Origin: Rhodopseudomonas pseudopalustris
Lineage (GTDB): Bacteria > Pseudomonadota > Alphaproteobacteria > Rhizobiales > Xanthobacteraceae
Direction: 5' to 3'
DNA length: 64,000 nt
Assembly: GCF_900110435.1 (NCBI RefSeq)
Contig: NZ_FODT01000010.1
Coordinates: 1 to 64,000 of the forward strand
Position numbers and translations under genes: made by a program
The notes under the pieces: generated by a model
What the model saw: the letters and a program-made list of their open reading frames with translations, nothing else
Told to the model about the DNA's origin: nothing
Database searches by the model: none
Shown here: positions 56,108 to 64,000 of the stretch, piece by piece
Numbering within the stretch: position 1 is the first letter of the stretch
Layout of the letters: every line of letters starts with the position of its first letter

Positions 56108-56142
56108 GAAAGGGCGGCCCGTCGCGAAGGCCGCCCTTCTTG
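56108..56142. terminator. Terminator after the DUF1236 gene
   Basis: AAGGGCGGCC pairs with GGCCGCCCTT around a 9-nt loop; read leftward the stem is followed by CTTTTTC. Good intrinsic terminator for the leftward gene. Confidence 0.88.
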
Positions 56143-56160
56143 TGTCGCTGCGCGCCGGAC

Positions 56161-56877
56161 CTAGGCGTCGAGAACCGCGACGATCTCGAGCGTGCGCGGG
56201 TTGACCACGATGATCTCGTCCCGGACCAGGAAGAACTCGTAGCCTCGCCAATCCGGATAGATCGTCACGATCTCAGTCGGCAGCGGATGGAACCGGACGT
56301 CGCGCGGAACCCGGGTGCCGACAGAGATTGAGAAGTTGATGTTGGTCTGCGGCTCGATGCGCTGGTTCTTGATCACGGTGGTGATCTTGGTTCGCTGCTC
56401 GGTGGAGAGTTTGCCGCCAGCGCCGGCCTGACCGGTGGTGGCGCGGTCGCGGTCGTTCCCCGCGTTGCGGTTCGCCGGATCGCGATCCTTGTCCGCATTG
56501 CGGTTCATCTGATCGCGATCGTTGCCGGCCTTGCGATCGATATTGCGATCGTCGTCCTTGCCGGCCTTGCCGCTGTCGGAACTCGCGCCGCCCTTCGGCG
56601 TGCCGTCCTGCGCGCGCTGGTCCCTGGCCCCGCCCGGAGCCATTTTGTCGTCGCTCTGGCCCGATTTCATGCCAGAGCCCTGGTTCATGCCGGAGCCCTG
56701 GCCTTCAGAGCGATCCATCTGCGGTGCGGAGCCGCGCTCGGCAGGAGCGGATGAGCCCGCCGATGGCGAGGCGCCGCCAGAACCACCGGTTGCGCCGCCG
56801 GTTCCCTGCGCATTCGCCACAACGCCACTGGCAATCAGGGCGGCTGTGGCCACAGAAACGAACAAGCGATTGGTCAT
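56161..56877 (-). CDS. DUF1236 secreted protein
   Basis: A 238-residue protein: signal peptide (MTNRLFVSVATAALIASGVVANA), a Gly/Ser-rich stretch, a long Asp/Arg/Asn-rich low-complexity region with repeats of (D/N)RDxxNRNA (about 105-145), and a C-terminal DUF1236 domain (GVPRDVRFHPLP-like, ...EIVTIYPDWRGYEFFLVRDEIIVVNPRTLEIVAVL). Typical of Bradyrhizobiaceae envelope proteins of unknown role. Confidence 0.85.
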   Translation of the reverse strand: MTNRLFVSVATAALIASGVVANAQGTGGATGGSGGASPSAGSSAPAERGSAPQMDRSEGQGSGMNQGSGMKSGQSDDKMAPGGARDQRAQDGTPKGGASSDSGKAGKDDDRNIDRKAGNDRDQMNRNADKDRDPANRNAGNDRDRATTGQAGAGGKLSTEQRTKITTVIKNQRIEPQTNINFSISVGTRVPRDVRFHPLPTEIVTIYPDWRGYEFFLVRDEIIVVNPRTLEIVAVLDA

Positions 56878-57138
56878 TGGTGTTTCCTCCCGTTAACTCT
56901 GCCCGGGGCGACAACAAGACCCGCACAGCGCCGTTCCGCCGGTGATGGAGTTCCCGCGGTTTTGTTTTGGCGACTCGGAGGTGCTCGATCCGCAGCGATC
57001 CTTGGAACCAATGATGCGGCGCGGCGCTTAAGCTTAGGTCTGCCCGACCAGGATCTGCGTCCGACGCGCCCTTTGTCAGGCGTGCCGCTTGGGCAGGCAT
57101 GCCGCTTGCATCGCGAAATCGCTCAACCGGGGGGTGCT

Positions 57139-57351
57139 ATGGCTCGATACATCGTGCGATTTATGAAGGACATCCTCGGCGACAATGGTCGGCAGGCCGA
57201 GGTCTGCCAGAGCGCGCTGGAAGTCGAGGCGGCGAACAGCCGCGACGCGACGGAACTCGCCAAGCAGAAGTTCTGCGAGAAAGAACGATTGAAGGAATGG
57301 TCGCTGCACGCCGACCGCGTCCACGTCGCCGAGACCGATTGTCGGTCCTAG
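57139..57351 (+). CDS. Small conserved hypothetical protein
   Basis: A 70-residue protein, MARYIVRFMKDILGDNGRQAEVCQSALEVEAANSRDATELAKQKFCEKERLKEWSLHADRVHVAE. GGGGGG stands just before the ATG. The alternating strand-helix pattern is compact. No family name known to me. Confidence 0.6.
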   Translation: MARYIVRFMKDILGDNGRQAEVCQSALEVEAANSRDATELAKQKFCEKERLKEWSLHADRVHVAETDCRS

Positions 57352-57480
57352 AGCTGCGGTTCCGATTGGGTCAGTGCCCACTTCCCTCGAAAGCGCTTTC
57401 GAGCATGCAGTGCGATCGCCGCTTCGGCGATCGCAGGAGTGAGCTTCTCCCGATAAACGGTTCGGGAGGAGCGGCAGTGC

Positions 57481-58248
57481 TCAGCACTTCTCCTTGCCGC
57501 AGCGGGCGATCGCCACTTTCTGGCGCAAGATGTCGAGGCCGACCGCGCCGACCACCACCTGCTTGCCGATCACGTAGCTCGGCGTGCCGTTCATGCCCAT
57601 CGATTCCGCGAGCTTGAAGCTTTCCTCGATGGTGGCGCGCACTTCCGGGCTCGCCATATCCTTCTCGAGCCGCGCCATGTCGAAGCCGGCGTCCTTGGCG
57701 GCGGCGATCGCACGCGCCTTGTCGGCCTGGCCGCGGCCGCCCATCAGCTTCTGGTGGAAGTCGAGATATTTCTTGCTGCCCGGATCCTGCATCCGCACGG
57801 CGATCGCGACCTGCGCGGCCTCGACCGAAGGCGGCCCAAGAACCGGGAATTCCTTCAGCACGACCTTCAGCTTCGAGTCCTCCTTGAGCAACTCGAGCAT
57901 GTCGGTCATCGCGCGCTTGCAGTAGCCGCAATTGTAATCGAAGAACTCGACGAGGGTGACGTCGCCGTTCTTGTTGCCGATCGCCACACCCCGCGGCGAA
58001 TTGAAGATCGCCTCGGCGTTGTCGCTGATCGCGGCCTGATGTTTCTCCGCGGTGGTTTTCGCCTGCCGCTTGCTCAGCTCGTCGGACGCCTCTTCCAGCA
58101 CTTCGGGGTGGGAGACCAGATACTCCTTGATGATGCGTTCGATCTCGCCGCGCTGTTCGTCGGAGAACTTCTGCGCCGACGCGGCTCCCGGCGCGCTGAT
58201 CAAAGTGAGCGCGAGGAGGGCGGCAGCAAACGGACGGAACGACGGCAT
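57481..58248 (-). CDS. DsbA-family thiol:disulfide oxidoreductase
   Basis: A 255-residue periplasmic protein: signal peptide (MPSFRPFAAALLALTLISAPGAASA), an N-terminal helical segment, thioredoxin fold with redox site FFDYNCGYCKRAM, the inserted helical domain, and cis-Pro loop GMNGTPSYVIG. Close to the BdbD/Com1/ScsC type. AAGGGA is 7 bases before the ATG. It ends with an extra Cys (GKEKC). Probably an oxidase or isomerase of exported proteins. Confidence 0.9.
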   Translation of the reverse strand: MPSFRPFAAALLALTLISAPGAASAQKFSDEQRGEIERIIKEYLVSHPEVLEEASDELSKRQAKTTAEKHQAAISDNAEAIFNSPRGVAIGNKNGDVTLVEFFDYNCGYCKRAMTDMLELLKEDSKLKVVLKEFPVLGPPSVEAAQVAIAVRMQDPGSKKYLDFHQKLMGGRGQADKARAIAAAKDAGFDMARLEKDMASPEVRATIEESFKLAESMGMNGTPSYVIGKQVVVGAVGLDILRQKVAIARCGKEKC

Positions 58249-58467
58249 GGGCAATCCCTTCAAGCAGACAAACGGTCGATGGCGCGCGGATTCGCAGGCT
58301 TCATAGCGCTTTTCCAGCCCAATTACGCGCAATTTGTGAACACGTTTCGGTCAGCCGCGCAGTCGGGCGCGGTGCGAGGAGGGCAGCCTGTGTCGAAGCT
58401 TGTTGTGCCGACGCTCGCATGGAGCGCCGGCACTTTGTCTTGCAGCGCGGCGTGACGCCGCAGCGCA

Positions 58468-59097
58468 CTACTTGACGGTGGTCAGGCGGAGATAGGGACG
58501 CGGCGCGTCCCACCCCTGCGGGAACGCCTTGACGGCAGCGTCGCCGGTGATCGACAGCGGGATGATCACCTTGTCGCCGGCGCGCCAGTCCGCGGGGGTC
58601 GCGACGCTGTACTTGTCTGCGAGTTGCAGGGCGTCGATCACCCGCAGGATCTCGTCGAAGTTCCGACCCACATTCATCGGGTAGGTCATGGTCAGGCGGA
58701 TCTTCTTGTTCGGGTCGATGATGAAGATCGAACGTACCGCGGCCGTGCTGCTCTGGTTGGGATGGATCATGTCGTACATCCGCGCCACCGTCAGCGAGGG
58801 GTCGGCAACGATCGGAAACTGCAGATCAGTATTCTGGGTGTCGTTGACGTCGGCGATCCACTTCAGATGCTCGGCGACAGTATCGGTCGACAGCCCGAGC
58901 GGCTTGACATTGCGCGCGGCGAACTGCTCCGCGAGCTTCGAGGTTCTGCCCATTTCGGTGGTGCAGACCGGCGTGAAATCGGCGGGATGGCTGAAGAAGA
59001 AGACCCACGACGCACCGGCCCACTCATGCAGCGAGATCGCGCCGTTGGTCGTGTCGACGGTGAAATCGGGGGCGGTATCGCCGATATGAAGGGACAT
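58468..59097 (-). CDS. 1-Cys peroxiredoxin (Prx6 type)
   Basis: A 209-residue peroxidase: MSLHIGDTAPDFTVDTTNGAISLHEW, the peroxidatic Cys in SHPADFTPVCTTEMG, and the long C-terminal domain (PADWRAGDKVIIPLSITGDAAVKAFPQGWDAPRPYLRLTTV) of the Prx6 group. No resolving Cys is seen. Reduces peroxides in the cytoplasm. Confidence 0.94.
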   Translation of the reverse strand: MSLHIGDTAPDFTVDTTNGAISLHEWAGASWVFFFSHPADFTPVCTTEMGRTSKLAEQFAARNVKPLGLSTDTVAEHLKWIADVNDTQNTDLQFPIVADPSLTVARMYDMIHPNQSSTAAVRSIFIIDPNKKIRLTMTYPMNVGRNFDEILRVIDALQLADKYSVATPADWRAGDKVIIPLSITGDAAVKAFPQGWDAPRPYLRLTTVK

Positions 59098-59327
59098 TCG
59101 TACTCCTGTTGTGCTGTGAAATAGAGAATGCTCGCCGCGGCAAGGACTCGCCGGGCGGCGGGAGAGGCTCTCTGTAGGGGGAGCGTATCGACAGCGGCTT
59201 GAGCCGTGTCAAGGCAGAGAAGGCGAGAGCGGTGTGCGATCGCCGGTTGTCGAGATGATCGATCGCACAACGCTCCGGTTCAGTTCAGTCTAGTTCGAAC
59301 TTGATCGTTCAAGTTGTGACGGATCGC

Positions 59328-59702
59328 TTACGGGCACGAACGCGCCCGACCGTCCTTGCCGATATAGGTCATCGTCTCCGGATTGAAAGAGCGATAGCGC
59401 TGCGCGCAATAGCCGACCGCATCACGGCGGCGTGCATCTTCCGCGGCGCTCGCGGCGATCGCCCCGCCGATGATCGCGGCGCCGATGCCCAGTCCGATTG
59501 CGGCGCCGGCATCGCCGCCGCCCCAACCACGGCCACGCCCGCGTCCACGCTGGGCGTGAGCGGGCGTAACGCTCGCCGTCATCGCCAATCCGGTCGTTGT
59601 GATCATGCCGAGGCCGTACATCGCCAGCAACACGCCGCTCGCCAATGCACGGGTGATCATCTTGCGCGCAGTGCCGCTGCCTTGCAGTCTGGATTTCATC
59701 AT
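59328..59702 (-). CDS. BA14K-family secreted protein
   Basis: A 124-residue protein with an N-terminal signal (ALASGVLLAMYGLGMITTTGLAMTASVTPAHA), an RGRGRGRGWGGG stretch, a Gly/Ala membrane-like segment (AAIGLGIGAAIIGGAIAASAA) and the BA14K end YCAQRYRSFNPETMTYIGKDGRARSCP. Second member of this family in the window; the other is at 39539-40213. Confidence 0.82.
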   Translation of the reverse strand: MMKSRLQGSGTARKMITRALASGVLLAMYGLGMITTTGLAMTASVTPAHAQRGRGRGRGWGGGDAGAAIGLGIGAAIIGGAIAASAAEDARRRDAVGYCAQRYRSFNPETMTYIGKDGRARSCP

Positions 59703-59858
59703 GGATGTTCTCCTGTCGCCTGTCGCCGCGCGACTCTAGGTGCATGGGCACGGCGAGGCAATCATGGGACACCCCGCGCGGCCATAGCGGATTTGACCTG
59801 CGTCAAACGATGCCGACGTGGGGCGAATCCGGCGCCGAACCTGCGATTCCGGCGTACG

Positions 59859-61286
59859 TTATTTGGCCGGCGGCTTCGCTGCGACGATGTCGTCGGCCTT
59901 CACCCAGCCCGGCGAGCCGACCGGAAAACGGGTTTTGGCGCGTGATGCGAGTTCGCGCGCGGTCTTGTTGTCGCCGCGCAGGAAGGCCGCCTGCGCCGAG
60001 GCGAGATCGGCTTCTGCGTAGTCGCCCTTGCGGCCATAGGCCATCGCGAGCTGGCTGTAGCCGAGCGGCGCCTCGCCCTCGCGCGACAACGCGGCGCGCA
60101 GAATCCGGATCGCTTCTTCGGTAGTGGCGTTGTTGTTGCTGGCCACCAGCGCTTGGCCGAGCAGCATCTCGATCAGCGGCGCGCCGCGCGTCAGCGACAA
60201 CGCCTTGCGCAGCGGCGCGATGGCTTCCTGCGGCCGGCCGCCTTCCAGCAGCGCCTGGCCGCGCAATTCGTAAAAATAGGGATTGTTCGGCTCGGCCTGG
60301 ATCAGGCCATCGATCTGCGCCAACGCCGATCGCGGATCGCCGCGAAGATAGGTGGAGATCGCGCGGGCGTAGCGCGCGGGCAGGCTGGTGTTGGACAGCG
60401 GATAGCGCCGGTACACGGTGTCGGGCCGCTCCATGAAGCCGGAGGTCTTCGCCCGCATCATGTCGTGGCGAAGCTGCAGCGCGGCGTCGTCCTTCTTGTC
60501 CCAATTCGGACTTGAACGGGCCAGCTCCTCGAGTGCGCGGACGCGTTCGGCCGGCATCGGATGCGACTGCGCGTAAGGGTCGGCACCTCGCGCAGCGAAC
60601 AGGCTCTCGTCGGTGAAGCGCCGGAAGGTCTCGTACATGCCCTTCGCCGATTGGCCGGTGGCGTCGAGGAATTTCACCGCGGCGCGGTCGGCGTTCTCTT
60701 CCTGCTGACGCTGATAGGACAGCAGATTGCGCCGGATCAGCTCTTGCGGAGCCGAGATCGCGGCTGCGCCGATATTGGCGGCGCCGCTGTTCGGACCGGC
60801 CTGGGAGCCCGCGACCATCGCGCCGACGCCGAGCAGCATCGCGACGATCATCTGCGTCTGCGCCTGCGCAAGCTGGGTCCGGAGTTTGGACAAATGGCCG
60901 CCGGCGAGGTGGCCGGTCTCGTGCGCCAGCACGCCGATCAGCTGGTTCGGCGTCTGCGACTGCATCAGCGCGCCGTAATTGACGAAGATGCGGCGGCCAT
61001 CGGCGACAAAGGCGTTGAAATTCGGATCGTTGATGATGGCGATCTGGATATTCTGCTTTTCGAGGCCCGCGGCGCGCAGGATCGGCCGGGTATAGTCGCG
61101 CAGCAGATTCTCGATCTCGGTGTCACGCAGCAGCGGCGGGCCCTTCTGCTGCGGCGCCTGCGCCAGGCTCGGGACCGGGGCGAGCGCCAGCGCTGCGGCG
61201 CTCACGATCGCCACCAGCCGCATCACCATCACGCGGGCGATCCGGCGCAAGCGGCCGGGCAGGTCTTCAACCATCACTTTGGGCAT
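59859..61286 (-). CDS. M48-family zinc metalloprotease with TPR repeats (BepA-like)
   Basis: A 475-residue periplasmic protein. Signal segment (MRLVAIVSAAALALAPVPSLAQA), M48 domain with zinc site GVLAHETGHLAGGHL and third ligand in QEENADRAAVKF, then TPR repeats in the last 150 residues (PNNPYFYELRGQALLEGGRPQEAIAPLRKAL). Like E. coli BepA, it probably checks outer-membrane protein assembly. Divergent from the aminotransferase gene. Confidence 0.92.
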   Translation of the reverse strand: MPKVMVEDLPGRLRRIARVMVMRLVAIVSAAALALAPVPSLAQAPQQKGPPLLRDTEIENLLRDYTRPILRAAGLEKQNIQIAIINDPNFNAFVADGRRIFVNYGALMQSQTPNQLIGVLAHETGHLAGGHLSKLRTQLAQAQTQMIVAMLLGVGAMVAGSQAGPNSGAANIGAAAISAPQELIRRNLLSYQRQQEENADRAAVKFLDATGQSAKGMYETFRRFTDESLFAARGADPYAQSHPMPAERVRALEELARSSPNWDKKDDAALQLRHDMMRAKTSGFMERPDTVYRRYPLSNTSLPARYARAISTYLRGDPRSALAQIDGLIQAEPNNPYFYELRGQALLEGGRPQEAIAPLRKALSLTRGAPLIEMLLGQALVASNNNATTEEAIRILRAALSREGEAPLGYSQLAMAYGRKGDYAEADLASAQAAFLRGDNKTARELASRAKTRFPVGSPGWVKADDIVAAKPPAK

Positions 61287-61393
61287 TGGCCGAGGTTCGA
61301 ATACCGGATATTCCCCTGATCAGCCCAGCATTGCGGCAGCAGCGCGACGCCTGCCGGGCTTCGCCGGAATCGCGCGGGAGATAACAGATTTCG

Positions 61394-62593
61394 ATGCTCG
61401 ATGCGACCAAGACAGCGGCGGCGCGCAAATTGTTGACCGCCTCCACCCGGAGCGACGTACCGCCTTTCATGGTGATGGATGTGATGGCGGCAGCCGAGCG
61501 GATCGAAGCCGCCGGCGGTCACGTCATCCATATGGAGGTAGGTCAGCCGGCCGCATCGGCGCCGCGCACGGCGCTCGCCGCCGCACACGCCGCGCTGGAG
61601 CAGGGCCGCATCGATTACACCTCGGCGCTCGGCATTCCGTCGCTGCGCGCGCGGATCGCCCGGCATTATCGCGAGACCTATCGCTGCGAGGTCGATCCGG
61701 ATCGCATTGTCGTCACCACCGGCTCGTCCGGTGCGTTCATTCTGTCGTTCCTGGCCTTGTTCGAACCGGGCGATCGCGTCGCGGTGACGGTGCCCGGCTA
61801 TCCGCCGTATCGCCACATCCTCAATGCGCTGGGTTGCGAACCCGTGTTGATCGAGACCCATAGCGAGACGCGGCACGCATTGACCGGCGAGGCTTTGCTG
61901 GCCGCGCATCGCAAGGCGCCGTTGAAGGGTGTGCTGGTCGGCAGTCCGGCGAATCCGACCGGCACGATGATGACCCGCGAGGCGTTGACCGAACTGATTG
62001 CGGTCGCCGAGAGCGAAGGCATCCGATTCATTTCGGACGAGATCTATCACGGCCTCGACTACGCGTTTCCTGCGGTGACCGCGGCCGAGCTGTCGCCGAA
62101 CGCCGTCGTCATCAACTCGTTTTCGAAGTACTTCTGCATGACCGGCTGGCGGGTCGGCTGGATGGTGTTGCCCGAGCCGCTGGTGCGGCCGGTCGAACGG
62201 CTGCAGCAGAACCTCGCGATCTCGGTGCCGACGCTGTCTCAGATCGCGGCCGAGGCGGCATTTGACGGCCGCGACGAGATGGAGGCGGTGAAGCGAGGTT
62301 ACGAGGAGAACCGCAGGATCCTGATCGAGGGCCTGCCGCGGGCCGGGCTGGTCGATTTCCTGCCGGCCGACGGCGCGTTCTATCTCTACGCCGACGTCTC
62401 GAAATTCACCGCGGACAGCTTCGACTTCACCAAGCGGATGCTGGCAGAAGCCCATGTCGCCGCGACTCCGGGAACCGATTTTGACCCCGCGCGCGGCAAG
62501 CACTTTGTCCGGTTCTCCTACGCCCGCTCGGCCGACGACATGCGCGAGGCGGTGCGCCGCATCACGGCCTGGCTGGGCCAAATATCGCGGTGA
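61394..62593 (+). CDS. PLP-dependent aminotransferase (class I/II)
   Basis: A 399-residue fold-type I enzyme: HMEVGQPAASAP, TGSSGAFILSFLALFEPGDRVAV, SPANPTGTMMT, ISDEIYHGLDY, and the PLP Lys in VINSFSKYFCMTGWRVGWMVLP, with a C-terminal Arg in FVRFSYARS. All cofactor residues are present. Substrate cannot be fixed. Confidence 0.93.
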   Translation: MLDATKTAAARKLLTASTRSDVPPFMVMDVMAAAERIEAAGGHVIHMEVGQPAASAPRTALAAAHAALEQGRIDYTSALGIPSLRARIARHYRETYRCEVDPDRIVVTTGSSGAFILSFLALFEPGDRVAVTVPGYPPYRHILNALGCEPVLIETHSETRHALTGEALLAAHRKAPLKGVLVGSPANPTGTMMTREALTELIAVAESEGIRFISDEIYHGLDYAFPAVTAAELSPNAVVINSFSKYFCMTGWRVGWMVLPEPLVRPVERLQQNLAISVPTLSQIAAEAAFDGRDEMEAVKRGYEENRRILIEGLPRAGLVDFLPADGAFYLYADVSKFTADSFDFTKRMLAEAHVAATPGTDFDPARGKHFVRFSYARSADDMREAVRRITAWLGQISR

Positions 62594-63111
62594 GATGACG
62601 GACTTTCCGAATCGAAGCTTGATCTCAGCGGCATTTCGTCGCTATAGGCACCTGCGAAGAATTCCTTCCGGAAGAATTTCGCTGCCGATCGGTTCGTTGA
62701 TGGCGTGAAATGAGGCAGTGCGACGTTGCTCGCTGATCTCGTCGCGGGCGCTGTCGGCCTGCCTTGTATTCGCCGGCCCGGTGGGCGGCTCGCGCCGCTG
62801 CGGGGCCGGCTGCCGGTTAACATGCCGGCCTCGTCGTCGTCGCCTTCATCGTCGTCAGGCTCGCCTTTGTCATGCAACCCGGCGTTGTGAAAGCGCGGTC
62901 GGCTGGTGTGGCGTCGGTCCTGCCGGATCGCTGATCAAGATCGCGCTCGGCGCGATGATGCTGCCGACGGTTCGACGCGTGCAAGACGGCCGGCGAGGGT
63001 AAGCGCAGGCGCTGCGTCCAGATCTGGATCGACTTGGCCGACCGGTCTGCCTGTGGTCGTCCTGACGTCATCAACAACGACAGGCACATCAAGATCAGTG
63101 GAGTGATGGTC
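62594..63111. other. Gene-free region upstream of dctA
   Basis: About 520 bp with no convincing gene. It has an inverted repeat AATTC-CTTCCGGAAG-AATTT near 62660-62679 that could be an operator. The remainder is GC-rich without a recognised sigma-54 (-24/-12) element, which is the usual dctA promoter in rhizobia. Confidence 0.4.
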
Positions 63112-64000
63112 ATGTCGACGATGACCGATATCGGTGCTTCCGTAGCGTTGCATCGCACCAGATCCAAGCCCTGGTACAAGGTGCTCTATGTCCAGGTTCT
63201 GATCGCGATCGTGCTCGGCGTGCTGCTCGGCTGGGTGTCGCCGCATTTGGCGACCAACCCGTGGATCAAGGCGCTCGGCGATGGTTTCGTCAAGCTGATC
63301 AAGATGGTGATCGCGCCGATCATCTTCTGCACCGTCGTCTCCGGCATCGCGCATATCCAGGACGCGCGAAAGGTCGGGCGGGTCGGCGTCAAGGCGCTGC
63401 TGTATTTCGAAGTGGTGTCGTCCTTCGCGCTGATCCTCGGCCTCATCGTCGGCAATCTGGTGCCGGTCGGGCACGGGCTTGCGGCCAAGCCGGACGCCGG
63501 CGCGGTGGCGAAATACGTCGACCAGGCCAGCCACATGAGCTCGGTCGATTTCTTCCTGAACATCATTCCGGAGAGTGTCGTCGGCGCGTTCGCGAAAGGC
63601 GACATCCTGCAGGTGCTGCTGTTCGCGATCCTGTTCGGCTTCGCACTGATGGCGCTCGGCGAGCGCGGCCACCGACTGCGCGACGTGATCGACGACACCG
63701 CCCACGCGGTGTTCGGCGTGATCGCGATCGTGATGAAGGCCGCCCCGGTCGGTGCATTCGGCGCGATGGCCTTCACCATCGGCAAATACGGCCCCGCCGC
63801 GCTGGGCAATCTGATCGGCCTGGTCGCGTTGTTCTACGCGACCGCGGCGCTGTTCGTGTTCGTGGTGCTGGGGCTGATCGCGAAATTCGTCGGCTTCAAC
63901 ATTTTCAGGTTCGTCGGCTACATCAAGGACGAGCTGCTGATCGTGCTCGGCACCTCGTCGTCCGAAAGCGCGCTGCCGCAACTGATGGAAAAGCTCGAAC
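63112..64000 (+). CDS. dctA: C4-dicarboxylate transporter DctA, N-terminal part
   Basis: The first 296 residues of a DAACS-family proton/sodium symporter: [62 protein letters not shown], and the substrate-binding hairpin [17 protein letters not shown] at the window edge. It imports succinate, fumarate and malate. ATG 63112 has GGAG eight bases upstream; 63106 is too close to it and 63121 is possible. The C-terminus lies outside the window. Confidence 0.93.
   Translation, partial: MSTMTDIGASVALHRTRSKPWYKVLYVQVLIAIVLGVLLGWVSPHLATNPWIKALGDGFVKLIKMVIAPIIFCTVVSGIAHIQDARKVGRVGVKALLYFEVVSSFALILGLIVGNLVPVGHGLAAKPDAGAVAKYVDQASHMSSVDFFLNIIPESVVGAFAKGDILQVLLFAILFGFALMALGERGHRLRDVIDDTAHAVFGVIAIVMKAAPVGAFGAMAFTIGKYGPAALGNLIGLVALFYATAALFVFVVLGLIAKFVGFNIFRFVGYIKDELLIVLGTSSSESALPQLMEKLE

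Noticed and set aside
62718-63002. 94-residue frame upstream of dctA
   Set aside because: Arg/Cys-rich composition typical of a non-coding GC-rich frame, no ribosome binding site.

Overview
The window comes from a purple non-sulfur alphaproteobacterium of the Rhodopseudomonas palustris / Bradyrhizobiaceae type. The grounds are an LH2-type antenna operon (pucBA-pucC) beside two tandem bacteriophytochromes, draT-draG for post-translational control of nitrogenase, high-GC coding, Omp2-type porin, BA14K and DUF1236 proteins, and a housekeeping block (NDUFA12, DUF2155, aat, accC-accB, aroQ, DsbA-like, M48 protease) in the order I recall from Rhizobiales. No database search was possible, so family calls rest on motifs visible in the translations.

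Layout. 1-8269: light-harvesting locus. pucC (start only), pucA and pucB run leftward. Diverging from them is a five-gene train (LuxR-type regulator, two bacteriophytochrome histidine kinases, a single-domain receiver, a receiver-histidine kinase), the last four joined by stop/start overlaps. A three-half-site TGACA/TGTCA array of PpsR type lies between. 8270-8895: relic of an IS3-family transposase.

8947-25318: a 16.4-kb integrated element in tRNA-Ser(UGA), bounded by perfect 39-bp direct repeats. It carries an integrase, an AlpA/Xis-like regulator, a replication protein with embedded iterons, small overlapping genes, and a full HK97-type head and DNA-packaging module (portal, prohead protease, capsid, HNH, connector, adaptor, TerS, TerL). 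There is no tail, lysis or tape-measure gene. The right part holds accessory genes (orphan gpW/gp25 baseplate protein, two winged-helix-like proteins, a DEDDh exonuclease-BRCT protein, a LexA/S24-like protein) plus a palindrome cluster and a structured leader. This matches the capsid-forming phage-inducible chromosomal island (cfPICI) plan, satellites that make their own heads and take tails from a helper phage. It is the most interesting object in the window. Its att repeat is the 5' half of the tRNA, so the element now supplies the tRNA promoter side.

25319-35850: chromosomal genes again. AraC regulator, draT-draG, small proteins, PilZ, GrlR-like, nikR diverging from a TonB-dependent receptor across a recognisable NikR operator, tRNA-Ser(GCU) and an Omp2-type porin.

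36074-64000: cell-envelope and housekeeping genes. Lytic transglycosylase, EamA exporter, BA14K proteins, NDUFA12, a GH-A-like glycosidase with an esterase and an SDR, DUF2155, HtrA-like protease, aat, an anion transporter, a second three-gene phosphorelay (CHASE3 kinase, receiver, receiver-HWE kinase), accC/accB/aroQ, DsbA-like, 1-Cys peroxiredoxin, M48-TPR protease, an aminotransferase, and the start of dctA running off the right edge.
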